Positions 1 through 5,202 are shown, counted from the first letter of the stretch. The stretch is 5,252 bases of DNA from Candidatus Moranbacteria bacterium CG23_combo_of_CG06-09_8_20_14_all_35_22 (GCA_002772115.1 PCRW01000035.1:1-5252); one strand, 5' to 3'. Translations and numbers: made by a program. The notes: a model not told the origin generated them from the sequence alone.

Positions 1-2
1 GA

Positions 3-164
3 TTCTACGAGCTGATCATTCCAGAATCATTAGGATGATTCTGTGCGAAAGCACTGTTATTAAGCAACGAGTCTAATGAATCAACAAAATGCAAGCTTGT
101 TCCAGAAGTAAAAGTGGCAGATGTGGTTCAGATTGCCAAAGAATATAAAGAGGTGAAAAGCTAG
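3..164 (+). pseudogene. 3' tail of an unrecognised gene, interrupted by in-frame TGA
   Basis: One reading frame runs from base 3 to a TAG at 162-164 but has a TGA at 36-38. After the TGA the translation ends in a convincing coding-like stretch (VPEVKVADVVQIAKEYKEVKS, broken here as VPEVKVADVVQ then IAKEYKEVKS), amphipathic and Lys/Glu/Val-rich like the other proteins here. Before the TGA the frame reads FYELIIPESLG. No ATG, GTG or TTG allows a sizeable protein to start after the TGA. Either the gene is broken by a nonsense change, or the 5' part lies in another frame (frame 2 is open from base 2 to a TAA at 74-76) and a frameshift joins them, or an upstream gene ends at the TGA and the rest is chance. 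I do not recognise the family. TGA is not a sense codon in the intact neighbours, so recoding is unlikely. Confidence 0.35.
22..54 (+). other. Two abutting perfect hairpins (9-bp and 4-bp GNRA)
   Basis: CAGAATCAT (22-30) and ATGATTCTG (35-43) form a perfect 9-bp stem around the loop TAGG. It is followed, sharing base 43, by GTGC-GAAA-GCAC (43-54), a 4-bp stem closed by a GNRA tetraloop. No T tract follows, so this is not an intrinsic terminator. The first stem straddles the TGA at 36-38. It may be a fold in an mRNA or a fragment of a structured RNA whose 5' part lies outside the window. I could not match it to RNase P RNA, tmRNA, SRP RNA, 6S RNA or a group I/II intron core. Confidence 0.4.
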
Positions 165-166
165 AC

Positions 167-175
167 TGTGGATAA
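167..175 (-). promoter_or_regulatory. Single consensus DnaA-box 9-mer
   Basis: TGTGGATAA on the plus strand is the reverse complement of TTATCCACA, an exact match to the bacterial DnaA-box consensus. It lies just after the TAG at 162-164 and just upstream of the -35 region at 181. It is alone, with no cluster and no AT-rich 13-mers or dnaA/dnaN genes nearby, so it is not evidence of an origin. It could be a titration or regulatory site acting on the downstream promoter, or chance in AT-rich DNA. Confidence 0.3.
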
Positions 176-180
176 CTCGA

Positions 181-210
181 TTGCATTTATAATTCCTTAG
201 GTGCTATAAT
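181..210 (+). promoter_or_regulatory. Sigma70-type extended -10 promoter for the Cys-rich gene
   Basis: A -35 element TTGCAT (181-186) is separated by 18 bp from a perfect -10 TATAAT (205-210), which is preceded by TGC, giving the extended -10 TGCTATAAT. Transcription would begin near 217, leaving a leader of about 25 nt before the ATG at 242. The nearly identical TGCTATTAT upstream of the phosphohexomutase gene supports the assignment. Confidence 0.75.
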
Positions 211-229
211 TATAAAAGAAAATAATAAA

Positions 230-241
230 AATTATAAAAAA
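230..241 (+). promoter_or_regulatory. A/T-only translation leader without Shine-Dalgarno
   Basis: The 12 bases before the ATG at 242 are AATTATAAAAAA and contain no purine-rich GGAG/AGGA-like element. The identical 12-mer stands directly before the ATG of the Bro-N gene (2437-2448), and the identity extends 5 bases past the ATG in both. It probably acts as an unstructured A-rich initiation region, as seen in lineages that do not depend on anti-SD pairing. That role is inference. Confidence 0.45.
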
Positions 242-961
242 ATGAAAAAAACAATAACAAAAACAAAAATCAAGACTGGCACGATGGTGGCAATCGCCAT
301 TGCAGTGATTAGTGTGGGTGGGATAATGGTGGCAATTGGAGTAACTAAATTAAATGGAAAAAAATGTAGCAATCTTTGGTGGTATGACAGCCAAAGTACT
401 CAATGTCAGCAAAAAAAGTTTTGTGGATTATCTATGTATCATGGTTTAATGACTTTTAAAAATAAAAAAGATTGTGGTGTTTCTTTGAGAAATAAATGTG
501 GTTTATGTAAACAAATTGCTTCTCCGCCAGCTTATTGGTGCAAGAATGGTCAAATAGTATCAGGAGGAAAAGACAGTTGCGGATGTGAAAAAGCACCGAA
601 ATGCATTGTTGCTACAACTACAAATTCAGGTTCAGGGCAATCTTCAAATTCAACTACAACTACAACTACAACTACAACAACATATTCTTGTACTGGCACT
701 ATTCCTGCGGGCTCAACAAAGTGTGATGGAGACGATACTGGACTTTCATCCAATTTAGGATGGTCAATCGCTGGAATTTCTTCTATGGGTTGTACAGCAA
801 GAAAATGTGAATATTATAACCCTAATCCTGCTCCAAGAACTTATCTAGCCACTTGCGAATCCAACAATGATTGCAATAGTGGATATTGCTATATGCTTGA
901 TGCTCCGCCTTCACCACTAGGAGCTCCGCAACCACCAAAAGGTCGATGCTATAATCATTAA
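242..961 (+). CDS. Cys-rich, Thr-tract exported membrane-anchored protein, family unknown
   Basis: I do not recognise this 239-residue protein as a named family. Residues 1-13 carry five Lys, followed by a hydrophobic segment at about 14-35 (VAIAIAVISVGGIMVAIGV). With no clear AxA cleavage site this looks like an N-in signal anchor, placing the rest outside the membrane. The exterior part has 18 Cys (42, 55, 61, 78, 86, 89, 100, 113, 115, 121, 150, 161, 184, 189, 205, 211, 216, 236), an even number that suits disulfides. Two parts stand out: residues 100-121 (WC..G..VSGG.D.CGC...P.C) and a C-terminal module C205-x5-C211-x4-C216 with a Pro-rich loop and GRC at 236, similar in spacing to small CxxxxxDC-type repeats of secreted proteins. 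Between the two halves lies a flexible Ser/Thr linker with ten consecutive Thr (138-147). The start at 242 fits the promoter and leader. The gene is monocistronic, closed by a strong terminator. Role unknown; adhesion or surface structure is a guess. Confidence 0.85.
   Translation: MKKTITKTKIKTGTMVAIAIAVISVGGIMVAIGVTKLNGKKCSNLWWYDSQSTQCQQKKFCGLSMYHGLMTFKNKKDCGVSLRNKCGLCKQIASPPAYWCKNGQIVSGGKDSCGCEKAPKCIVATTTNSGSGQSSNSTTTTTTTTTTYSCTGTIPAGSTKCDGDDTGLSSNLGWSIAGISSMGCTARKCEYYNPNPAPRTYLATCESNNDCNSGYCYMLDAPPSPLGAPQPPKGRCYNH
653..682 (+). repeat. ACTACA hexanucleotide tandem repeat encoding poly-Thr
   Basis: Four perfect copies of ACTACA (653-676) followed by ACAACA (677-682) encode ten Thr in a row. 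A shorter related run, ACAACTACA, lies about 40 bases upstream and encodes three more Thr. Six-base slippage would change the linker length by two Thr without breaking the frame, so the tract could vary in length between strains. Confidence 0.85.
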
Positions 962-1009
962 AGAATATTTTAAAATAATAAAATTAATAAAACTGAATTA
1001 TTCAAATAA

Positions 1010-1033
1010 AAAAATCCCCCTTAGGGGATTTTT
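1010..1033 (+). terminator. Intrinsic terminator after the Cys-rich gene
   Basis: AAAAATCCCC (1010-1019) and GGGGATTTTT (1024-1033) make a perfect 10-bp stem with a CTTA loop. The four G:C pairs sit next to the loop and the descending arm ends in five T. The A-rich ascending arm means the same element could also work on the minus strand. It lies 49 bp after the TAA at 959-961 and just before the phosphohexomutase promoter. Confidence 0.9.
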
Positions 1034-1048
1034 GATTTGGCTAAAATA

Positions 1049-1057
1049 TGCTATTAT
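1049..1057 (+). promoter_or_regulatory. Extended -10 promoter for the phosphohexomutase/Bro-N unit
   Basis: TGCTATTAT matches the extended -10 pattern and differs by one base from the TGCTATAAT of the first promoter. No good -35 is visible; TTTTGA at 1030-1035 with a 16-bp spacer is the best weak candidate and would overlap the end of the terminator. The predicted start near 1064 gives a leader of about 20 nt before the ATG at 1084, without a clear Shine-Dalgarno. Confidence 0.6.
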
Positions 1058-1083
1058 ATAGGCATAAATAGTAAGATATTATT

Positions 1084-2433
1084 ATGCAAAAAATTATAAA
1101 CCCCAACATTTTCAAGGCGTATGATATTCGAGGGATATATCCAGTTGAAATAAATGGCGAAACAGCTTATAATATTGGACGAGCTCTAGCGACATTTACT
1201 AGGGCTAAAAAAATAGCCGTAGGGCGGGATATGCGCACATCTTCATCTGAAATAGAGGAATCATTGATAAATGGTATTGCTGATCAAGGAGCGGATGTGG
1301 TAAAAATTGGATTAGTTTCAACACCAATGACTTATTTTTCTTCTTGGAAACTAGAGGTGGATGTGGCGGTAATTATTACGGCTTCACATAATCCGGCGCA
1401 GTATAACGGAATGAAATTTTGTTTTAAAAATGCAGTACCAATCGGAGAGGGAAGTGGAATGGAAGAAATAAAAGAACTAGCGATCAGGGGCGAATTTATT
1501 GATGTTGAAAACAAGGGAAAAGTCGAAGAAAATTTTGAAATAAAAAAGCAATATGTTGAATATGTAGCTGAATTTTTTAACAAAGATTTTGCTAAGAAAA
1601 AAATTGTGGTTGATTTTGGCAATGGTATGGGAGCAGTAGAAAAAGAAGTGTTTGAAAAATTTCCGGATAATTTGGAAGTCGAATATTTATTTTCCGAGTT
1701 GGATGGAAATTTTCCTAATCATGAAGCTAATCCTTTGAAAGTTGAAACATTGGAAATTTTACAAAAAACAGTGCTAGAAAAAAATGCAGATCTGGGAATT
1801 TCCTATGATGGTGACGCAGATCGGGTGGGTTTTGTTTCGGAAAAAGGAGAAATAGTCCCGATGGACTATCTCATTGCGCTTTTGGCCAAAGAAGTTTTGG
1901 AAAAAAATCCTGGCAGTTTAATTTTAATGGATCTTCGCAGTTCCAATGCAGTCAAAGAAGTGATTGAAGAAGCGGGCGGAAAAGTGAATCGTTGTCGAGT
2001 AGGTCATTCGCTCATCAAAAAACAAATGCGTGAGCAAGGTGCAATTTTTGCTGGTGAACTTTCGGGGCATTATTTTTTCCAAGAGAATTCTAAAGCAGAG
2101 ATGGCAACTCTGGCAGTTTTGATGCTTCTCAATCTTATGAATGAAACTGGTCAAAAAATGTCGCAACTTGTAGCTGATCTCAAAAGATATTTTCACTCTG
2201 GAGAAATAAATTCTGAAGTAGAGGATAAAAATTCAGTTATAGAAAAGCTCAAAGAAAAATATGCGGACGGAAAATTAGACATACTAGACGGAATTCGAAT
2301 TGATTTTCCGGACTGGTGGTTCAATGTTCGTGCTTCTAATACTGAACCAAAACTCCGGCTCAATCTTGAAGCCAAGGCGAAAGATTTAATGGAGGAGAAG
2401 AGGGACGAAGTGTTGGGAATAATAAGAAATTAA
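1084..2433 (+). CDS. manB: Phosphomannomutase/phosphoglucomutase (alpha-D-phosphohexomutase)
   Basis: This cytoplasmic enzyme interconverts mannose-6-P and mannose-1-P and, in the AlgC-type branch, glucose-6-P and glucose-1-P, through a phosphoserine and a bisphosphate intermediate. It feeds GDP-mannose and nucleotide-glucose pools for surface glycans. All four family landmarks are present in order: KAYDIRG (11-17), the catalytic loop TASHNP (99-104) with Ser101 as phosphoserine, the Mg-binding loop DGDADR (242-247), the sugar-binding loop GELSGHYFF (324-332), and the C-terminal phosphate-binding loop RASNTEP (416-422). At 449 residues it is close to the usual 450-470, so it is intact. After the sugar loop it has QENSKAEM, where many relatives have an Asp in a similar position; Glu may take its place. 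The ATG start fits the promoter and puts KAYDIRG at its usual distance from the N-terminus. It is followed after 15 bp by the Bro-N gene. The exact sugar preference cannot be read from sequence; manB and algC are equally defensible names. Confidence 0.93.
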   Translation: MQKIINPNIFKAYDIRGIYPVEINGETAYNIGRALATFTRAKKIAVGRDMRTSSSEIEESLINGIADQGADVVKIGLVSTPMTYFSSWKLEVDVAVIITASHNPAQYNGMKFCFKNAVPIGEGSGMEEIKELAIRGEFIDVENKGKVEENFEIKKQYVEYVAEFFNKDFAKKKIVVDFGNGMGAVEKEVFEKFPDNLEVEYLFSELDGNFPNHEANPLKVETLEILQKTVLEKNADLGISYDGDADRVGFVSEKGEIVPMDYLIALLAKEVLEKNPGSLILMDLRSSNAVKEVIEEAGGKVNRCRVGHSLIKKQMREQGAIFAGELSGHYFFQENSKAEMATLAVLMLLNLMNETGQKMSQLVADLKRYFHSGEINSEVEDKNSVIEKLKEKYADGKLDILDGIRIDFPDWWFNVRASNTEPKLRLNLEAKAKDLMEEKRDEVLGIIRN

Positions 2434-2436
2434 AAT

Positions 2437-2448
2437 AATTATAAAAAA
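2437..2448 (+). promoter_or_regulatory. A/T-only translation leader of the Bro-N gene
   Basis: The spacer between the phosphohexomutase TAA and the Bro-N ATG is only 15 bp and ends in AATTATAAAAAA, identical to the leader of the Cys-rich gene. It has no Shine-Dalgarno, and its AATTAT lies 6 bp before the ATG, so a minor leaderless promoter cannot be excluded. Cotranscription from upstream is the simpler reading. Confidence 0.45.
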
Positions 2449-3294
2449 ATGAAAAATAATAAAAACTCATTAGCGATTTTTGAAAGTTTTAAGATTCGTC
2501 GGCATTATGACAAAAAAACCGAAACTTGGTATTTTTCGGTAATTGATATTGTTGCTACATTGATAGATCAAACTGATTTTAAAAAAGCTCAAAGTTATTG
2601 GACAACGCTTAAGAGTCGATTAAAACAAGAAGGAAATGAGTCTGTCACAAAATGTGACAAACTTAAAATGCAGTCTGCTGATGGGAAATTTTATAAAACT
2701 GATGCGGCTAGTGTAGAAATTATTTTACGTTTAATTCAGTCTGTTCCTAGCAAAAAAGCTGAACCAATTAAAATTTGGCTGGCTAAAGTTGGTTATGAAA
2801 GAATGCAAGAAATGAGTGATCCAGAGAAAGCTTTAAATAGGTCAAGAGAATATTGGCAAAGACAAGGCCGAAGTCAAAAATGGATTCAACAAAGAATGAT
2901 GGGGCAGGAAACGAGAAGTAAACTCACGGATTATTGGAGTGAAAATGAGGTAAAAAAAGGCGAAGAATTTGCAATTCTTACCAATATTATTCACGAAGAA
3001 TGGAGCGAGTTATCGGTAAAAGAGCATAAAAATTTGAAAGGTCTAAAAACTCAAAATCTTCGCGATCATATGAGTGAAGAAGAATTAATTTTCACAGCAT
3101 TGGCGGAGCTATCCACCAGAAGAATTGCGGAAACGGAAAAGGCAAAAGGTTTGGAAGAGAATAAGATTCCAGCTAAAAAAGGTGGCAAGATTGCCAAGGA
3201 TGCCAGAATTGCACTGGAAGAAAAAACTGGAAAATTGGTGGTTACTGGAAAAAATTATTTGTTGAAGAGCAAAGCGAAGAAAAAATTGAAATAA
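2449..3294 (+). CDS. Bro-N domain protein (phage antirepressor-like)
   Basis: The N-terminal half fits the Bro-N domain, a DNA-binding fold first known from baculovirus BRO and phage antirepressors. Visible landmarks are FESFKIRRHYD (11-21), WYFSVIDIVATLID (27-40) followed by YW (50-51), VTKCDKLKM (66-74), ADGKFYKTDAA (77-87), LRLIQSVPSKKAEPIKIWLAKVGYERM (93-119, a hallmark stretch) and DPEKALNRS (124-132). The C-terminal half carries W..QRM (145-150), R.KLTD.W (156-163), F.ILTN.I..EW (174-185) and LKGLK.QNLRDHM (196-208), a pattern I recall from full-length chromosomal Bro-N proteins of Patescibacteria and Bacteroidetes, and ends in a basic tail. Its 281 residues match that type. It probably binds DNA as a regulator, but the target is unknown. 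No phage genes surround it; it appears to be cotranscribed with the phosphohexomutase. The intact frame and matching base composition argue against recent arrival or decay. Confidence 0.85.
   Translation: MKNNKNSLAIFESFKIRRHYDKKTETWYFSVIDIVATLIDQTDFKKAQSYWTTLKSRLKQEGNESVTKCDKLKMQSADGKFYKTDAASVEIILRLIQSVPSKKAEPIKIWLAKVGYERMQEMSDPEKALNRSREYWQRQGRSQKWIQQRMMGQETRSKLTDYWSENEVKKGEEFAILTNIIHEEWSELSVKEHKNLKGLKTQNLRDHMSEEELIFTALAELSTRRIAETEKAKGLEENKIPAKKGGKIAKDARIALEEKTGKLVVTGKNYLLKSKAKKKLK
2643..2659. repeat. Perfect 7-bp dyad inside the Bro-N gene
   Basis: TGTCACA and TGTGACA form a perfect inverted repeat around an AAA spacer, the shape of an operator for a dimeric regulator. It encodes SVTKCDK, a conserved-looking part of the Bro-N domain, so protein constraint may be sufficient explanation. 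Confidence 0.3.
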
Positions 3295-3304
3295 AAAATA
3301 ATTT

Positions 3305-4288
3305 TTAACCTATAAATCCAATTTTATTTTTTACTTCTTCTAATTTTTTCTTCGCAATCGGTTGGACTTTTTTGGCGCCGTCCTCGAGGATTTTCAAAAC
3401 TTTTTCGTCGGATAATTCTTCTATCTTTTTTTGGAGAGGCTGCAAGAAATTGATGACAACATCGGCGAGGTCGTTTTTGAAATCAAAATAACCCTTGCCG
3501 ACATATTTCTTTTCAATTTCTTTTGGTGAGATTTCAGAAAGCAGGGAGTAGATGTTTATTAAATTCTTAAGTGCTGGTTTATCGTCGCTGTAAACAATTT
3601 CTGATCCGCTGTCTGTGACGGCTTTTTTGATTTTTCTTCTCACAGTTTCTTCGTCATCAGTCAGGGCAATGTAATTATATTCTGAAGAAGCTGATTTAGA
3701 CATCTTTTTAGTTGGATCATCCAGTCCCATAATATTTTCACTTTCTTTTGTGGTGAAGGCTTTGGGAAGGATAAATGTCTCGCCAAATTTTTTGTTAAAT
3801 CTTTCGGCTAAGGTTCTGGTTAATTCAATATGTTGTAATTGATCTTTTCCTACTGGAACTAATTCTGTATCATATAATAAAATATCAGATGCCATAAGAA
3901 TCGGATAATCAAAAAGTCCTACACTCGCTGATTCCTTGCCAGCTTTTTGCGCCTTGTCTTTGAATTGTGTCATCTTTTCCAATTCAGGAATTTTTGCGAT
4001 AGTATTTAGAATCCAAGCTAACTCGGCATGCTCTGAAATGTGTGACTGAATGAAAGGTGTGGATTTTTTTGGATCTATTCCAGAAGCCAAATAAACCTTA
4101 GCGACTTCGATGGTTCTTCGGCGAAGTTCAGTTGGATCTTGGGGGACTGTGATGGCGTGCATGTCCACCACGCAAAAAATTGAATCGTATTGATCCTGTA
4201 ATTTAACCCAATTGCGAATGGCGCCCAAATAGTTGCCCAAATGTAGATTGCCTGACGGCTGAATGCCGGAAAAGATGCGTGGTTTCAT
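3305..4288 (-). CDS. trpS: Tryptophanyl-tRNA synthetase
   Basis: This cytoplasmic class Ic aminoacyl-tRNA synthetase activates tryptophan with ATP and charges tRNA-Trp. The Rossmann-fold landmarks are intact: FSGIQPSGNLHLGNYLGA (6-23), containing the HIGH-equivalent HLGN (16-19); DMHAIT (42-47); PVGKDQLQHIELTR (145-158), with the GxDQ signature; and KMSKS (195-199). The C-terminal helical anticodon-binding part follows to residue 327. The length is nearly that of the E. coli (334) and B. subtilis (330) enzymes. The ATG at 4286-4288 places the MKPRIFSGIQPSG start at the family's usual N-terminus. It ends 10 bp from the stop of the converging Bro-N gene. It lies 40 bp downstream of the HAD-like gene on the same strand, so it may be cotranscribed with it or use its own TGTTATATA element (4307-4315). 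The short leader has no room for a T-box or trp attenuator. Confidence 0.97.
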   Translation of the reverse strand: MKPRIFSGIQPSGNLHLGNYLGAIRNWVKLQDQYDSIFCVVDMHAITVPQDPTELRRRTIEVAKVYLASGIDPKKSTPFIQSHISEHAELAWILNTIAKIPELEKMTQFKDKAQKAGKESASVGLFDYPILMASDILLYDTELVPVGKDQLQHIELTRTLAERFNKKFGETFILPKAFTTKESENIMGLDDPTKKMSKSASSEYNYIALTDDEETVRRKIKKAVTDSGSEIVYSDDKPALKNLINIYSLLSEISPKEIEKKYVGKGYFDFKNDLADVVINFLQPLQKKIEELSDEKVLKILEDGAKKVQPIAKKKLEEVKNKIGFIG

Positions 4289-4305
4289 AAAATTATAATA
4301 ATTTT
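4289..4305. repeat. A/T-only dyad directly upstream of trpS
   Basis: AAAATTA and TAATTTT form a perfect 7-bp inverted repeat around TAA, ending at the base next to the trpS ATG. It contains no G or C and would fold weakly as RNA. It may be an operator, or only a by-product of the A/T-rich leader. Confidence 0.3.
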
Positions 4306-4306
4306 T

Positions 4307-4315
4307 TATATAACA
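4307..4315 (-). promoter_or_regulatory. Possible extended -10 for trpS
   Basis: Reading the minus strand, TGTTATATA gives TG-n-TATATA, similar to the two clearer extended -10 elements in the window. A start near 4300 would leave about 12 nt before the ATG. No -35 is evident; a TATAAT also occurs between this element and the ATG but lies only 3 bp from the start codon, too close to serve as -10 for this start. Confidence 0.35.
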
Positions 4316-4328
4316 TTTTTTTTATCTG

Positions 4329-5027
4329 CTATTTTTTATTTCTTATTTCTTTTAATTCTTTTAATACTTTCAATTGAGCTTTTTTCTTTGCTACAAATCT
4401 TGGATAATATTCAATTATTCCATCGTTTGAGATAAATTTTTCAAGAAGTTCTTCTCCATTTTTATCCATAATTGTTTTATCCCTTGCACACGCAGAACTT
4501 GTTTCATATTCTGGAAAAGAATTTTTATCTAAGTAATGTGCTTTTGGAGAGATGTGCAACAGGGCGTCAAAACCTTGATAAATAAGGGGTTGATCATCAA
4601 AGACTTTTTCAAGTAGTTTCCCCCTATATTGATCCTTTGCTTTTACTGGAAGGAATTTTTCGGGCACTCTTAAATTTCTTAGTTCTTCTGTTTTTGATTT
4701 GATATCACCATTTGTAAATATAGTTACATTATTAATCGTGCTCATTAAATAATCCATGAGTGGCTGATTTAATTTATTGTTTTGGATAAGAGTTCCATCC
4801 ACATCTACATATATTCCTTCTATAAAACTCTCGAAATTTTTTGCGTAAGATGAATTTCTAATCAGATTTTCGGCAATTTCTCCATTCATATATTTTTGAG
4901 TGTAATCGTCCAGCTTGTCTTTGTTGATATAATTTCTTAATATATCTATAATCTTTACAAATTTTTCTGAGTCTAAACCTTCTGGTAATTCTCTCTTGTT
5001 CTCAACTATATAAATTAAGTATTCCAA
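4329..5027 (-). CDS. HAD-superfamily hydrolase-like protein (5' end uncertain)
   Basis: From the TTG at 5025-5027 the product has 232 residues, ending in TAG. HAD motifs are present: motif I DVDGTL (75-80) with nucleophile Asp75 and Asp77, motif II FTNGD (104-108) with Thr105, a motif III Lys candidate at 137 (RGKLLEK), and motif IV VFDDQP (142-147) with Asp144/145. Motifs I and II are only about 25 residues apart, so there is little cap domain, which suits phosphatases acting on macromolecular or exposed phosphates. The N-terminal 70 residues are helical and charged, and I do not recognise them. The TTG start is doubtful: it falls inside TPLEYLIYIVENKR, where it reads naturally as Leu, and the coding-like frame continues upstream to 5189 without a canonical start. 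The true protein is therefore probably about 280-290 residues, or the gene is frameshifted. Substrate unknown. It precedes trpS by 40 bp on the same strand. Confidence 0.7.
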   Translation of the reverse strand: MEYLIYIVENKRELPEGLDSEKFVKIIDILRNYINKDKLDDYTQKYMNGEIAENLIRNSSYAKNFESFIEGIYVDVDGTLIQNNKLNQPLMDYLMSTINNVTIFTNGDIKSKTEELRNLRVPEKFLPVKAKDQYRGKLLEKVFDDQPLIYQGFDALLHISPKAHYLDKNSFPEYETSSACARDKTIMDKNGEELLEKFISNDGIIEYYPRFVAKKKAQLKVLKELKEIRNKK

Positions 5028-5202
5028 TGGGGTTTGTGATTTACAAAATTCAGCCAGATCTTCTTCAAGATCAATGCCTTTTCTTGCTATTAAATCCTCT
5101 CTCGCAAGTGATTTTGGTTTGAAAGTATATTTAGAAACATTTTCTTTTGTAATTTTATCTAAGTTATGTCCAGTCCTTACTTTACTAAACTATTAATTTC
5201 AT
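5028..5202 (-). other. Coding-like 5' extension of the HAD gene lacking a canonical start
   Basis: The HAD frame stays open upstream of the TTG to base 5189, adding 54 codons that read like protein (FSKVRTGHNLDKITKENVSK, then YTFKPKSLAREDLIARKGID and LEEDLAEFCKSQTP). It contains no ATG, GTG or TTG and is closed by TAG, TAA and TGA in quick succession beyond 5189. An ATG at 5200-5202 starts MKLIV then TAG in the neighbouring frame. A single +1 shift at GTT-TAG would fuse it to the extension as MKLIV-SKVRTGHN. Options are a frameshift mutation, a sequencing error, a programmed shift, or a rare start such as ATT at 5151-5153. The first two are simplest. Confidence 0.6.

Noticed and set aside
36..38. 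TGA read as glycine (Gracilibacteria/SR1 code)
   Set aside because: Full-length manB-type and trpS genes of normal size contain no in-frame TGA, which would be surprising if it were a common sense codon.
36..54. TGA as selenocysteine with a downstream hairpin as SECIS
   Set aside because: The GAAA hairpin begins about 5 bases after the TGA and is too short and too close for a bacterial SECIS. No Sec protein family is recognisable.
167..241. Replication origin
   Set aside because: There is only one DnaA box, with no cluster, no dnaA or dnaN neighbour and no strand switch at this point.
550..753. Minus-strand ORF with a run of Val residues
   Set aside because: It is the antisense image of the ACTACA repeat and poly-Thr tract. 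It has no leader or promoter of its own and lies wholly within the Cys-rich gene.
1332..2375. Three minus-strand ORFs opposite the phosphohexomutase gene
   Set aside because: They are opposite-strand shadows with no recognisable domain, and the plus-strand gene carries all its family motifs.
2449..3294. Prophage remnant
   Set aside because: The Bro-N gene is phage-related by family only. No integrase, structural gene, attachment repeat or composition change accompanies it.
4289..4328. T-box or tryptophan attenuator controlling trpS
   Set aside because: The 40-bp spacer is too short, lacks the T-box core sequence and shows no Trp-codon leader peptide or GC-rich terminator stem.
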